Of a stretch of DNA of 64,000 nt, positions 37,730 to 47,900 are shown one piece after another. Under the pieces are notes generated by a model. That model had not been told where the DNA came from. It saw only the letters and a program-made list of their open reading frames with translations, and made no database searches. The stretch spans positions 42,083 to 106,082 of the forward strand of contig JAWKTM010000022.1 of NCBI GenBank assembly GCA_041399085.1. The letters are read 5' to 3'. Positions within the stretch are counted from its first letter, which is position 1. Each line of letters begins with the position of its first letter. A program made the translations under genes and the position numbers. Origin of the DNA: JAWKTM01 sp041399085. GTDB lineage: Bacteria; Planctomycetota; Planctomycetia; Pirellulales; Pirellulaceae.

Positions 37730-37774
37730 GGACGCTGGCAGCGTCCACCACGTGGCCGATGCTGCCAGCATCGG
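37730..37774. promoter_or_regulatory. three consecutive palindromes upstream of the haem-binding dehydrogenase gene
   Basis: GGACGCTGGCAGCGTCC (37730-37746), CCACGTGG (37748-37755) and CCGATGCTGCCAGCATCGG (37756-37774) are each perfect inverted repeats, lying back to back. They end 111 bp before the start of the gene at 37886. They could be an operator cluster, a REP-like element or an mRNA leader structure. Confidence 0.5.
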
Positions 37775-37885
37775 ATAGGTAAGAATTTCAAGCTGCCGAT
37801 CGCCTTAGCTCGAATCGAACCACATGGCGTCGGCTCCAGCCAACTCGTTCCTCTCGGATGTCTTCATATCGCTTGGCGACACATA

Positions 37886-40387
37886 ATGCACGCACTTCAC
37901 TCCCGCTGGCTCGGATTCCCGCTCGCTCTCGTCACGGCAACCGCCGGTTTGCTGTCCGCTACATTCGACGTTCGACGCGCTGACGCCGCGGAACCGAGCG
38001 TGCTGGACGAGCGATACGAACTGGAGTTGTTCGCTGCCGATCCGGATATCGTCACGCCCGTCGGAGCGACGTTCGACGTTCGCGGGCGGTTACTGGTGAT
38101 TGAATCCCACACGCACTTTCCGCCCCAAGAATATGAGGGCCCAAAGCACGATCGCATTCGGCTGATCGAAGACACCGACGCCGATGGCCGAGCCGATCGC
38201 TTCCGTTCGTTTTACGAAGGCACCCACGCCACGATGAGCTTGCGGCGCGGTCCAGCCGATTGGATTTACGTGGCGACGCGGAAGGAGATTTTTCGGCTCC
38301 GCGATTCCGACGGCGATGATGTGGCCGATGTGCGCGAGGAGATCGCGCGGCTGGAAACCAGCGGCAATTATCCGCACAACGGGCTCGGCGGTCTGGCTTT
38401 CGACGCCCACGGCCAACTGTACTTCGGGCTGGGCGAGAATCTGGGCGAGCCTTACGAGCTGATCGCCGCCGACGGTTCGCGCTGGAAGGCCGGTGGCGAA
38501 GGGGGCAACGTGTTTCGCTGCTCGGTCGATGGCCGCCAATTGACGCGCGTCGCCACGGGCTTTTGGAATCCGTTCGGCATCTGCGTGGATCGCCACGATC
38601 GCGTGTTCGCCGTTGGCAACGATCCCGACGGTTGCCCGCCCTGCCGCTTGGTTCACGTCGTGCCGACGGGAGATTTTGGTTACCAGTTTCGCTACGGACG
38701 CAGCGGCAAGCATCCGTTGCAGGCTTGGGACGGCGAGCTGCCCGGCACGCTGCCGATGGTGGCCGGCACGGGCGAAGCGCCATGTGCCGTGCTGCCGTTC
38801 GACGGTCAATTGTGGGTGACTAGCTGGGGCGAGAACCGATTGGAACGATTCGATCTGCGTCACGTCGGAGCTTCGTTCACGGCCGATCGGGATATCGTCG
38901 TGCAAGGCGACCACAATTTCCGGCCCGTCGATTTTGCCGTGGCGCCCGACGGCTCGCTGTACTTCACCGATTGGGTCGACCGCAGCTATCCGGTTCACGG
39001 ACATGGACGAATCTGGCGGCTGAAGCGAAAGGCCGATCCGAGCGCGGATTCCGATTGGCCGAAGCTGTCCGACGCGGAACAGCGTGCTCGGCGGGACGAC
39101 TTGGCAACCGATCGCTCGGCCTTGTCCACGGACGACGTCTTTCTGCGGCAGGCGGCCGTGGCGGATTTAGTTCGCGCCCATCAGGCGGGCAAACTCTCGT
39201 TGGCGGCGATCGACTTGTCGAAGTACGACGAGCCGCTGGCCCGGTTGTCCGTCGTGCAAGCCGCACGCTGGGTGAATCAACCAAAGGCCGTTCTCGCGGC
39301 CGCTTTGCAGGACGCCGACGAGCGACTGCGATTGACGGCGGTGCGTTGGATCGCCGACGAGAAGCTGAAGCAATACGAGCCACAATTGGTCGGACTGTTG
39401 GATGACTCGCGGACTTCACCGCGGTTGTTTGCCGCCGTCGTGGCAGCACTCGATTGGCTCGAACGAGGCCAAGTTTCTCGCCAGTATCGTCATGATTACG
39501 ATCGCCGCCTCGCGCCGATTCTGCGCGACGAGCAAAAGTCGGCGGCGATTCGCGCGACGGCGCTGCGATTGCTTTCCGTCGATTCACCCGCGATCTCGGT
39601 CGATGAATTGGCCAAGCTGGCGCGAGCCGACGATTCGGCGATCGCGCGCGAAGCGACCCGGCTGTTGGTGCTGCGAGGCGATGAGGCAGCAGTCAACTGG
39701 ATAGTGGAACTGGCAAACGACGACAAGCTATCCGCCGGCCTACGAGCGGACGCCGTGGTCGGGCTGGCATCCGCGGCAGAACGGCATCGCGAGTCGCTCG
39801 CACGTTTGGCCGACGACGATGCGGCAGAGGTGGCACGCGAAGCGAAGCGGATTTTGCGAACCGCGGACAATTCGCCGTCGAACAGCGCCGCTTCGAACGA
39901 CTCGCCCAACCGTCCAGCGGCCGACGATGTCGATGCGTGGCTGGCACGCGTGCAGGATGGCGGCGATGCGAATGCGGGATGGCGAGTCTTCTTTTCAGCC
40001 GCCGGCGGTCGTTGTGCCGCTTGTCATACGCTGGACGGCCGAGGCGCCGCGATTGGTCCCGATCTGACTCGCATTGGCAGCCGGATGGGAAAACGCCGCG
40101 TGTTGGAATCGATTCTACATCCGAGCCGCGAGATCGCGCCGACCTATCAACCGTTCGTCATCGAGATGGCCGACGGCCGCACGTTTTCGGGTCTGACGTT
40201 GGGACGATTCGACGGCGACAAGAAAGAGCGAATCGTCGGCGCCGATGGCCGCGAGATCACGCTGGACGTGCCCAACATCGAACGCCGCACCGAATCCAAA
40301 TTGTCGATCATGCCGCAGGGCCTCGAGCAGGGCTTGAGCGACCAAGACCTGCGAGACTTGCTGGCGCTGTTATCGCGAAACGATTAG
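37886..40387 (+). CDS. PVC-type haem-binding, membrane-bound dehydrogenase-like protein
   Basis: An 833-residue exported protein. A signal peptide (RWLGFPLALVTATAGLLSAT) is followed by a six-bladed propeller of the planctomycete dehydrogenase type: ELELFAADPDIVTPVGATFD, VIESHTHFPPQEYEGPKHDR, LIEDTDADGRADRFRSFYEG, GLGGLAFDAHGQLYFGLGEN and YFTDWVDRSYPVHGHGRIWR. HEAT-like repeats follow (~400-690), then a cytochrome-c-like domain with CAACH (~715) and the typical C-terminus HPSREIAPTYQPFVIEMADG. It probably oxidises an unknown substrate in the periplasm and passes electrons to its haem. The start at 37886 is chosen for the signal peptide. Confidence 0.88.
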   Translation: MHALHSRWLGFPLALVTATAGLLSATFDVRRADAAEPSVLDERYELELFAADPDIVTPVGATFDVRGRLLVIESHTHFPPQEYEGPKHDRIRLIEDTDADGRADRFRSFYEGTHATMSLRRGPADWIYVATRKEIFRLRDSDGDDVADVREEIARLETSGNYPHNGLGGLAFDAHGQLYFGLGENLGEPYELIAADGSRWKAGGEGGNVFRCSVDGRQLTRVATGFWNPFGICVDRHDRVFAVGNDPDGCPPCRLVHVVPTGDFGYQFRYGRSGKHPLQAWDGELPGTLPMVAGTGEAPCAVLPFDGQLWVTSWGENRLERFDLRHVGASFTADRDIVVQGDHNFRPVDFAVAPDGSLYFTDWVDRSYPVHGHGRIWRLKRKADPSADSDWPKLSDAEQRARRDDLATDRSALSTDDVFLRQAAVADLVRAHQAGKLSLAAIDLSKYDEPLARLSVVQAARWVNQPKAVLAAALQDADERLRLTAVRWIADEKLKQYEPQLVGLLDDSRTSPRLFAAVVAALDWLERGQVSRQYRHDYDRRLAPILRDEQKSAAIRATALRLLSVDSPAISVDELAKLARADDSAIAREATRLLVLRGDEAAVNWIVELANDDKLSAGLRADAVVGLASAAERHRESLARLADDDAAEVAREAKRILRTADNSPSNSAASNDSPNRPAADDVDAWLARVQDGGDANAGWRVFFSAAGGRCAACHTLDGRGAAIGPDLTRIGSRMGKRRVLESILHPSREIAPTYQPFVIEMADGRTFSGLTLGRFDGDKKERIVGADGREITLDVPNIERRTESKLSIMPQGLEQGLSDQDLRDLLALLSRND

Positions 40388-40422
40388 CCGCGATCTGCCT
40401 ACCATCGAAGCGAAACGGCGCA

Positions 40423-40452
40423 AGCCGTCCGGTGACGCGAAATCGGACGGCT
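40423..40452. terminator. hairpin between convergent genes
   Basis: A 9-bp stem, AGCCGTCCG (40423-40431) with CGGACGGCT (40444-40452), 12-base loop, no T-tract. It sits in the 113-bp convergent gap. It may protect 3' ends of either transcript or act as a weak bidirectional terminator. Confidence 0.4.
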
Positions 40453-40500
40453 CGCGCCCTACCGCTCTTATCGATTCGGTAAGCAATTCGCGGACGGACC

Positions 40501-42399
40501 CTAAGCCCCGCCGGTCATCTGCTCGGCTTGTTGGATCAAATCGGTGCGAGCCCGCATGTCGATGTAGCGGGCCATCAGCTCGCGAGTATCCTTGAGCAAC
40601 AAGTCGATCTTCTTCTGCGTGATGGGATTGCCGGACTTTAGTTGCTGTTCCCGTTCGTTCATAACCGCCGTCAGTCCGTCGCGCGTGGGCAATGCCATGA
40701 GGTCGGTGACCAACGCCTTCACTTCGTCCACCTTTTTCTCGTCCATCGCTTTGCGCAGACGCAGTTCGAGCACCTTGGTTTGAGCCACCGTATCCAGGAT
40801 CGTCGTCTGGACGCTTTTCACGAACGCTTCGGCTTCCAGTCGCCGTTCGTCGTCGTTCATTTCCATCCGCAGTTCTTCGAACAAGCCGGGCACGACGGGC
40901 AGCTTGGCCAACACCACGCTGCCGTTTTTCACATACAACAGGCGGAGCATATTATCCGGATCCGGCTCGACGTCGAACGCGCCCCGCCAATCGGAATAGC
41001 CGATCAGCTCCATCTCGTCGTTCTTGAGATCCTTATTGTGGATCTCGTAGCCGATCATCGGTCGCTTGTCCGAGCCCGACGGAGTGGCTCGCGAAGTCAT
41101 GTAGACCGTGGTGCCGCCCGGACGCGGCTTGGCCTTGATGCCCACCTGCTGAGTCCGAGCGCTTCGCCTGGCCGCGATGCCGCCACGCGTACCCGATTGG
41201 ACGTCGCAATCCAGCATCGCGGCGTCTCGGCCGACGACCTGCAGAAACGTCCACGCCACCGACTCCAAGACCGTGGGATTGCCATACTTGTCGTTGCGAC
41301 GCACGATCGGCAGCAACACGTCGCCCGGTTCGATGTGCGATAGGCATTCGGGTCTGCGAATCAACCCGCCGGCTCGCACCCGCGCATCGATTACGTTCCG
41401 TCGACCCTTTTCCTTCTCGGCCGCGAGTTCCTCGTCGCTACGCACGCGTTCCTCGATTCGCGCGACGGGCGAGAACGCCTCGGCCATCGCGGAAGCACAC
41501 ACGTGGGCCAACAATTCCGGCTGCCTCACCGAGTACGTGCCAATCGGTCCCAGGTGCCGCATCGGCCCGTCCATCTCGCGGGCTTGCACGGTCAGGCCGC
41601 GCAAATCGTGTTGGATGTTGATGAAGATTAACTTGTCGTGAGCCAGAATATCGCGAGAATCGCCCGCCGCTCGGAGCTCGAAAGACAACAAATCCTTGAG
41701 ATGTTCAAGCGTGTCGCCGCGATAGCAGACCGCGGCATCCAACTCGCCGGCCAAGACTTGTTCGACCAAACGTTTCGAGTTTTCGCCGAGCACACGGCCG
41801 CTGTGCGAGTGCAGCAGCTTTGCCTTCGCGTCGCCCAATGCCTGAACCGTGCGCGAGCCCAGCAGGTTCGCCTGAGGATCGGCCAACCCAATGCGCACGC
41901 CTGACTTGACCGACTCGACCGCCGTTTCGCTGCCCGATGCGAATCGAAACAAATCGTCGGCCCGTTTTAGGCCCATGTCTTCCCGTTTGTTGGACTCTTT
42001 ATTCACGACCAGGACCAGATCGGAATTCACAATCATGTCGGCGTTGAACGACTCCAGCGACCGAGTGACTTCCGCCCGCAAATAGGCCGGCGGTTCGACC
42101 ACTTCCACATCCCAAGTGACACCGGCGGCGGGACCGGCGAAGTCGATAATCGTGTGCGCGATCTCGTCGCGTTGAACCGACGGGAGCGCGCCGCGCGGCT
42201 CGACGCTCAACCAAACTTGAATCCGGTACGGCGAGAAATCCCAAGTCGCCACGGGCTCGTCTTGGCCTCGCGCGGTTACCGCACTCAGGCTGCAAACCAG
42301 CAGCATGGCCAACGTCCAACGGACGGCGCGCGCGTGCCGCGGTCGACACGGTTGTCGCTGGCCGAGCGGTTCGACTAAGGGGAGCATGCGTTTCGTCAT
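40501..42399 (-). CDS. exported protein with type 2 periplasmic-binding-like domain, last gene of the exb operon
   Basis: A 632-residue protein with a signal peptide at ~27-46 (TLAMLLVCSLSAVTARGQ, cleavage after Ala-Arg-Gly). Residues ~100-240 resemble a solute-binding fold (MIVNSDLVLVVNKESNKRED, RIGLADPQANLLGSRTVQAL, QVLAGELDAAVCYRGDTLEH). The middle is beta-rich (PECLSHIEPGDVLLPIVRRN, QQVGIKAKPRPGGTTVYMTS). The last ~130 residues are a helical, probably coiled-coil region (TKVLELRLRKAMDEKKVDEV). I know no functional name. The start follows the stop of the upstream binding protein by only three bases (TAG-GCG-ATG), so it is translated with it. Confidence 0.65.
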   Translation of the reverse strand: MTKRMLPLVEPLGQRQPCRPRHARAVRWTLAMLLVCSLSAVTARGQDEPVATWDFSPYRIQVWLSVEPRGALPSVQRDEIAHTIIDFAGPAAGVTWDVEVVEPPAYLRAEVTRSLESFNADMIVNSDLVLVVNKESNKREDMGLKRADDLFRFASGSETAVESVKSGVRIGLADPQANLLGSRTVQALGDAKAKLLHSHSGRVLGENSKRLVEQVLAGELDAAVCYRGDTLEHLKDLLSFELRAAGDSRDILAHDKLIFINIQHDLRGLTVQAREMDGPMRHLGPIGTYSVRQPELLAHVCASAMAEAFSPVARIEERVRSDEELAAEKEKGRRNVIDARVRAGGLIRRPECLSHIEPGDVLLPIVRRNDKYGNPTVLESVAWTFLQVVGRDAAMLDCDVQSGTRGGIAARRSARTQQVGIKAKPRPGGTTVYMTSRATPSGSDKRPMIGYEIHNKDLKNDEMELIGYSDWRGAFDVEPDPDNMLRLLYVKNGSVVLAKLPVVPGLFEELRMEMNDDERRLEAEAFVKSVQTTILDTVAQTKVLELRLRKAMDEKKVDEVKALVTDLMALPTRDGLTAVMNEREQQLKSGNPITQKKIDLLLKDTRELMARYIDMRARTDLIQQAEQMTGGA

Positions 42400-42402
42400 C
42401 GC

Positions 42403-44937
42403 CTAATTCGTCTTCACTTGAGGACTGATCGACCACTGCTCGACATCTTGATACAACGACACGGGTCGATCGCCGATGCCGCGCACCGATTTGCGATACG
42501 CGTAATGATCCACGGTCTGCCACAGCGGCAACACGGTCATCTCGCCCGCGACGCGCGAATGCAGATCGTGCAACGCATCGCGAACGTCCTTCCAACTGCG
42601 GGCCGATTCCAGCTTTCGCAATTGGAGATTGATGTACGGGTTGTTGCTTTTCGCCAACCCATCCGGGCCGAGCAATCGCCGCGCGTCGACGATCGGCTCC
42701 CACACGGCGGCCGTCACGTACAACAGGTCGCACTTGTTTTCTGGGTCATGCGTCAGACCCAACGGCAATTCTTTCAACGAGCAGCGAATCTTGACCGAAG
42801 TCAATTGCTGCTGGATGGCTTGGCAAGCGACCCGAGCCAGTTCGGTCGCCGGATGGCCGATCACCAAGGCTTTGGCGGGCGGCACCGGCTTGGCCTTAGC
42901 CGCCTCCTCTTCCATCAGCTTGCGTTCCTCGTCGGTCATGTCGGGATCTTCCGGCATCGGAATGCCTTCGATCATGTCGCCGATCTTCTCGCCCTTTTTC
43001 TCGGCCAAAGTCTTGATTTCAAACTGCGAAGTCAACGCCAGCGCGAAGGCCAAACGGGGGTTGTACGGCAACGGCCGAATCGTCGAATCGTAGGCATATC
43101 CCAACGGATCCACTTCGTTGCGACCGGCGGGAAACGGTCCGCTGATCACTTGGCATCCGGGGACCTCTTCCTGATTCAACAGCTCCTGCTTGAGAATGCC
43201 TTCGCGATTGATGGCGTACACCAACGCTCGGCGAAAGTTGCGATTCTCCAGATACGGGTGGTCGGATACGGGGACCAAAACGTGAACCTGCGGCATCGCG
43301 TACTGACGAACTTCCAAATCGGATCGCGATCGCAGCTTGGCGGCGTCGGCCGGATAAAGCTGGTCGAGCACGTCGATATCGCCGCGCATCAACGCTTGTT
43401 TGGCCTCTTCGGCGCTGGCGAAGTAGCGTTCGACAATCTCTTTCGGTTGGCCAGGTCGCGCGAAGGGATCGTTTGGCTTGAGCAAGAACTGTTGTTCGTT
43501 CTCGGCCTTGCCGCCTAGAAAATACGAGCCGCTGCCGTCCATGCTTTCGGGCGAGCTGACTTGGTCGCTGAACCGCGTCAGCAACATCGCCTGAGGCAAC
43601 ACGTGTGGCCGGCGAAAGTCGGCATACACGTCGAACACGTTCGAGACCTGGACGCCCGATACCAAGCTGGCCCAAGACGGCGTGTAGTCCGAATTGCCGA
43701 TCGTTGCCAAGTCGATCAGGCGCCGCGACACCTCGAATCCCGTCAGCGGCGCGGTCACCCCGTTGATCTTGGAATTGACACGCAACATGAGTTGTTGACG
43801 GTCTTCGCTGAGCGTGATGGTGCCGAGCGGAAAAGCGTACTCGCCGCCTTCCGCGCCAGGCTGGCGGAACTCCAACAACATGCGACTCACCAATCGACCG
43901 GCGCGACGCGACGCCCAATTCTCGATCTGATTCGGCTCGTAATCGGCCGCCGGTTGCGTAACGCCGACGTAAACCAGCGGGTACGTGTTAGCCACCTGCT
44001 GAGCCAACTCGGGTCCGCCGGGCACGTTCGGATAAATGTGCAGCATCTCTTGCACGAGTTTGTATGCCTCGCGCATGTTCTGATCGGTCAGAGCCTTCTT
44101 GGCCGCATCGCGTTTCACGGCCGCCATCGAGGAGAGTTGACCGCGCCAATTGGCGATGGCCGTTACTTGCTTGTCCGAGTAGCTGCTTTCCAATCGCGTC
44201 AACAACATCTGCGCGGCGACAATATTGCCTTCGTCCATGTGATGTTTTAGCAAGGCATTGGCCGCTTGATCGAAACCGCGCAGCACCGTTTCGGTGCGGA
44301 ATCTTGGACTGTTTTGGTGCAGCTCTTCCAGCATCGAGAAGACCTCGATGTACTTCTTCTGCCGAAACGCTTCGACCGCGTTGTTCAACAAGAACTCGTT
44401 CACCGCCTCCTGCAGCCCCGGATGCTGCGGATAGTAATTCATCACATGTTCGAGGAACCGATACGCCTCGTCATACTGCTTCTCTTTCGTCAAGCGTTGG
44501 GCTTCCTCGACCAACATCGATTCGAACAGCTTGACTTCGACGATGTTTCGCCATGGCACCTGGTACTTGCGATTGCGTTGATCGAAACGGGAGAACTCGA
44601 GCGTGGCCGTCGGACTGGGATTCTTGGGCAGCGGCCGTTTGACCGGCACGACCTTAATAACCTCGCCAGCGTTCGCTTCGTCCAGCTTGATCAAGTCGAA
44701 CGGTTCGCGCTGATACAGCGGCCGCGTGTCTTCAGCCTCCGCTTCTTCGTCGTCAATCGCGACCGCTTCGCCCGCCGGTTGGGCGAAGGCATATCGGCCA
44801 CTTCCAACGATCGCGCCGCCGCATGCGATCGCCATCACAGCGGCCCATAGCCAAACGCAGTGGGCGGACTGGCGCGGATGGTTGCCGCGGTCCGTCAGGC
44901 GAATCATGGCTTGAACAAACACAAACAGCCTCTCCAT
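42403..44937 (-). CDS. family 5 extracellular solute-binding protein with N-terminal TPR-like region
   Basis: An 844-residue exported protein. A hydrophobic segment at ~28-52 (VWLWAAVMAIACGGAIVGSG, then YAFAQP) is the signal or anchor. Residues ~130-330 are helical repeats (EAYRFLEHVMNYYPQHPGLQ, AVEAFRQKKYIEVFSMLEEL). From ~340 to the end the protein matches the peptide/nickel-binding SBP family 5 (PLVYVGVTQPAADYEPNQIE, ALMRGDIDVLDQLYPADAAK, NRNFRRALVYAINREGILKQ, MTVLPLWQTVDHYAYRKSVR). Ordinary family 5 proteins are ~550 residues and accompany Dpp/Opp permeases; none occur here. It starts three bases after the stop of the propeller gene (TAA-CGC-ATG). Confidence 0.78.
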   Translation of the reverse strand: MERLFVFVQAMIRLTDRGNHPRQSAHCVWLWAAVMAIACGGAIVGSGRYAFAQPAGEAVAIDDEEAEAEDTRPLYQREPFDLIKLDEANAGEVIKVVPVKRPLPKNPSPTATLEFSRFDQRNRKYQVPWRNIVEVKLFESMLVEEAQRLTKEKQYDEAYRFLEHVMNYYPQHPGLQEAVNEFLLNNAVEAFRQKKYIEVFSMLEELHQNSPRFRTETVLRGFDQAANALLKHHMDEGNIVAAQMLLTRLESSYSDKQVTAIANWRGQLSSMAAVKRDAAKKALTDQNMREAYKLVQEMLHIYPNVPGGPELAQQVANTYPLVYVGVTQPAADYEPNQIENWASRRAGRLVSRMLLEFRQPGAEGGEYAFPLGTITLSEDRQQLMLRVNSKINGVTAPLTGFEVSRRLIDLATIGNSDYTPSWASLVSGVQVSNVFDVYADFRRPHVLPQAMLLTRFSDQVSSPESMDGSGSYFLGGKAENEQQFLLKPNDPFARPGQPKEIVERYFASAEEAKQALMRGDIDVLDQLYPADAAKLRSRSDLEVRQYAMPQVHVLVPVSDHPYLENRNFRRALVYAINREGILKQELLNQEEVPGCQVISGPFPAGRNEVDPLGYAYDSTIRPLPYNPRLAFALALTSQFEIKTLAEKKGEKIGDMIEGIPMPEDPDMTDEERKLMEEEAAKAKPVPPAKALVIGHPATELARVACQAIQQQLTSVKIRCSLKELPLGLTHDPENKCDLLYVTAAVWEPIVDARRLLGPDGLAKSNNPYINLQLRKLESARSWKDVRDALHDLHSRVAGEMTVLPLWQTVDHYAYRKSVRGIGDRPVSLYQDVEQWSISPQVKTN

Positions 44938-44940
44938 GCG

Positions 44941-47900
44941 TTAGTTCCCCGTTGCGGCCGTCGCGGCCGAAGTGGCGGTCGCCGTGGGTTTCGGAATCAC
45001 GTGCAGCACGCCATCGGAGCCGGACAGCAGCACGCGCGTGTTGAACAGCGCTGGACCGCTGGCCAGCGGCTCGCCGAGCTGAGTCGCGCCGAGTTCCTGA
45101 CCGCTGGCCGCGTCCACTCGCCAAACTTCGCCCGACACGGATGCGAACAACAGCGTGTCGCCATCGACCGTGGGCGAACCGACGATCGCGTCGTGCGTGA
45201 ACGGTTGCGTCCACTTCTTTTCGTCGCCGCCATCGAAACAGATTAAGCCTTCCGAATCGCTAATCAGCAGAACCAAATCGCCGACGCGTTGCGGGCCCCA
45301 AGTCACACGGCCGTCCAGATTCCATTCCTTTCCAGGCTTCAAGTCGGGCACCTTGAACGTGGCCACGATATCGCCGCTGCCTCCGCGAATCACGCCGTAG
45401 ACGAGCGACCCGACCGACGCCAGCGGCGAGACGATCTCGGCGCTGACATCGGCTTCGGCCAATTGCCGCAGATTCTTCGCCCCTTGGGTCGAGACGCCGA
45501 CGCGGTACAACTTCAGCCGATTGTTGGCAATCACGAATTCGCCGCCATCGCCAATCACGGCGGGCTGGCGCCAAACAAACTTGGTGTTCGGTTCGATCGA
45601 CGGCTGGAACGGCTTGGCATGCTCGCCGCTGGCGAGATCCACATGAGCCACCAAACCGTTGTCCATCGCCACGATCACGCCATCGCCGAACGCCACCGCG
45701 CCGGCCGTGGCTTTGCCTTCCGGCAAATTCGTGGACACCGCCCGCAGCGGCCGCGTCGATTGCGTGGTGTCGTAGAAAGCCACGCGGCTCAGATTGTTCG
45801 GATCCACCAACGCCCACTTGCCGCCGCCCAGTTCCACTCCGTCGGTATAGGACATCGCGGTCAGGCTGCCCAAATCGGCCGCCGGATTCGCATAGCCTTC
45901 GGTGAGCGCCTGACGATCGATCTTGTACAACGCCCCGTGCGACGACACGCTGCTGATCGTCGACGTGGCCGGATCAACGCAAATCTGCCCCGCCGGCACG
46001 CTCAAATCGGTCTCCCACAGCGGCGTCTTTTCCGTGCCGTGAATGGCCGACACACGATAGCCCGTGCCGTTGGCCGGACGCCGCACCAGCACTAACGCCG
46101 TATCGAACTGCCGCGGCGTGGCGACAAACGTCTCGTTCGCGAAGTCGACCCAGTTGGACTTCAATTGGCCGTTGGCAAACTGCATCTCGTAATAGGCCAA
46201 GCTGCGACCAGCCATCCATAAATTCGTGCCGTCCACGAACGGATACGTCAAATACTTTTCGAACGTCTTGGGAATCTCCTTCAGCACTTCGGTCACCGGC
46301 TTTTCCGGCGTCGTCGGTTCCACGTCGAACACGTACAGGGCGGCCGAATCGGTCATCACAATCACGCGGCGACCGGCCAAGAAAGGCGGCACCAACACGT
46401 GGCCCTGCAAGCGAAACGGCTCTTGCGGCTCCTTCAGCTTTAGGCCGTTGGCGTCCGTTGCCAAAACGTGCAACAACGAATAATTGGGCCCGGCGTTTTC
46501 CGCCACGAACAAATGCCCCAACGCCATCACGGGCGGCACGGCAATCGTGCCAGGCTGATGGCCCAAGTAATAAACCTCGTTGGACGCCAGGGAGTCCTTG
46601 GCCAACACATACAAGTTCGAGTGATCGCCCAACTGATAGAGATACGGGCGACGCATGTCAAAGGTTGGCGAAGCCGCGGTTACTTGCGGCAAGTTCGCCT
46701 GCGTGTTCGACACACCACTTTCCAAATCGACGCTCAGGATGCGGCCGCTGTCCGTCGTGACAAACAACTGCTGGTTGGCAATCTGCGGCGTTTGGAACGG
46801 CTCGCCGATCGGCAACCGCCAAACCAACTTGCCTGTCGTCGCCGCCACGCGCACCAGTTCATGACGCGCGACATCCGCCACCAAGGCATCGGCCCCAGGT
46901 TCCGCCGATATCGGTTGCGGTTGAATCACGCGATCGCGACCAACATAGCGCCGCCAGAGCACCTTGCCATCATTCGCGGCCAAGCCATAGACGGCGCCGT
47001 CGACTAGCACGTAAGCCACGCGGCCGCTTAGCCCCGCTGCCCCATTGCCGCTCCGAGAACTCAACACAATCGTGAACTCGGAACGATTCGCCACGTCGCT
47101 CGTTTCCGCCGCGAGCGACTCGGTGCTGACGCGCACGAGATCGCGCTGCGTATCCGTAATCTTCTGCGTCGCCTCGCGCATCGGATCGCTGGATTCCAAT
47201 TCCGGGTAACGCTTCAGCAGCGCCGTTCGCGCGGCATACGCTTCGTTCGGATCCTGCTTGCCAACCGCCGTATCGATTTCCTTCAGCGACTCGGCCAAGG
47301 CGTTCGAGCGGCCGATTTCGCGTTCCAGCCGCGCGCGGCCCTCGCGAATCGCGGCGATCCGTTTCGGTTGCGCGTCCAACAAGTTCTTGGTGATGTAGAC
47401 CGGGTTCTCGATCAACTTGATCGTCTGGTCCAGCATGTCCAGCATCTGCTGCTTTTCGCCCGTCGATTGCAGGCGTTCGGCACGCGCCAGAATCTTTTCG
47501 GCAATGTCCGGCAACAGCCCGGCCAGCTCACCGCGCGCCTCGCTAATCGCGGTCTCCGTTTCGATCTTCGGCAACTCTTCCAAAGCCGTCTTCAACATCG
47601 TGGCCACATCCGAGCCCTGATCCACGGCGATCCGAAGCTTGCAGATGCTGATCCGCACGCGCGCCAAGCTGGCGTCGTCGCTGTTCGGATAGCTTTCAAC
47701 AAAGTCCTCGTACTTCTTGATCGCGGCCGAATAGGCCTGGGCGCGGTAGTCGTCCTCGGCCGCCTTGAATCGCTCGGCTTCGCCGCCACGCGTCAGGCTG
47801 AAGTACAACGCGGCGCCAGCCAACAACAACAGCATCAACAGACCGCCGCCGAACAGCAGCCACTTCGAATCCCAAACGCTCTTGTTCTTTTCCGCCAACC

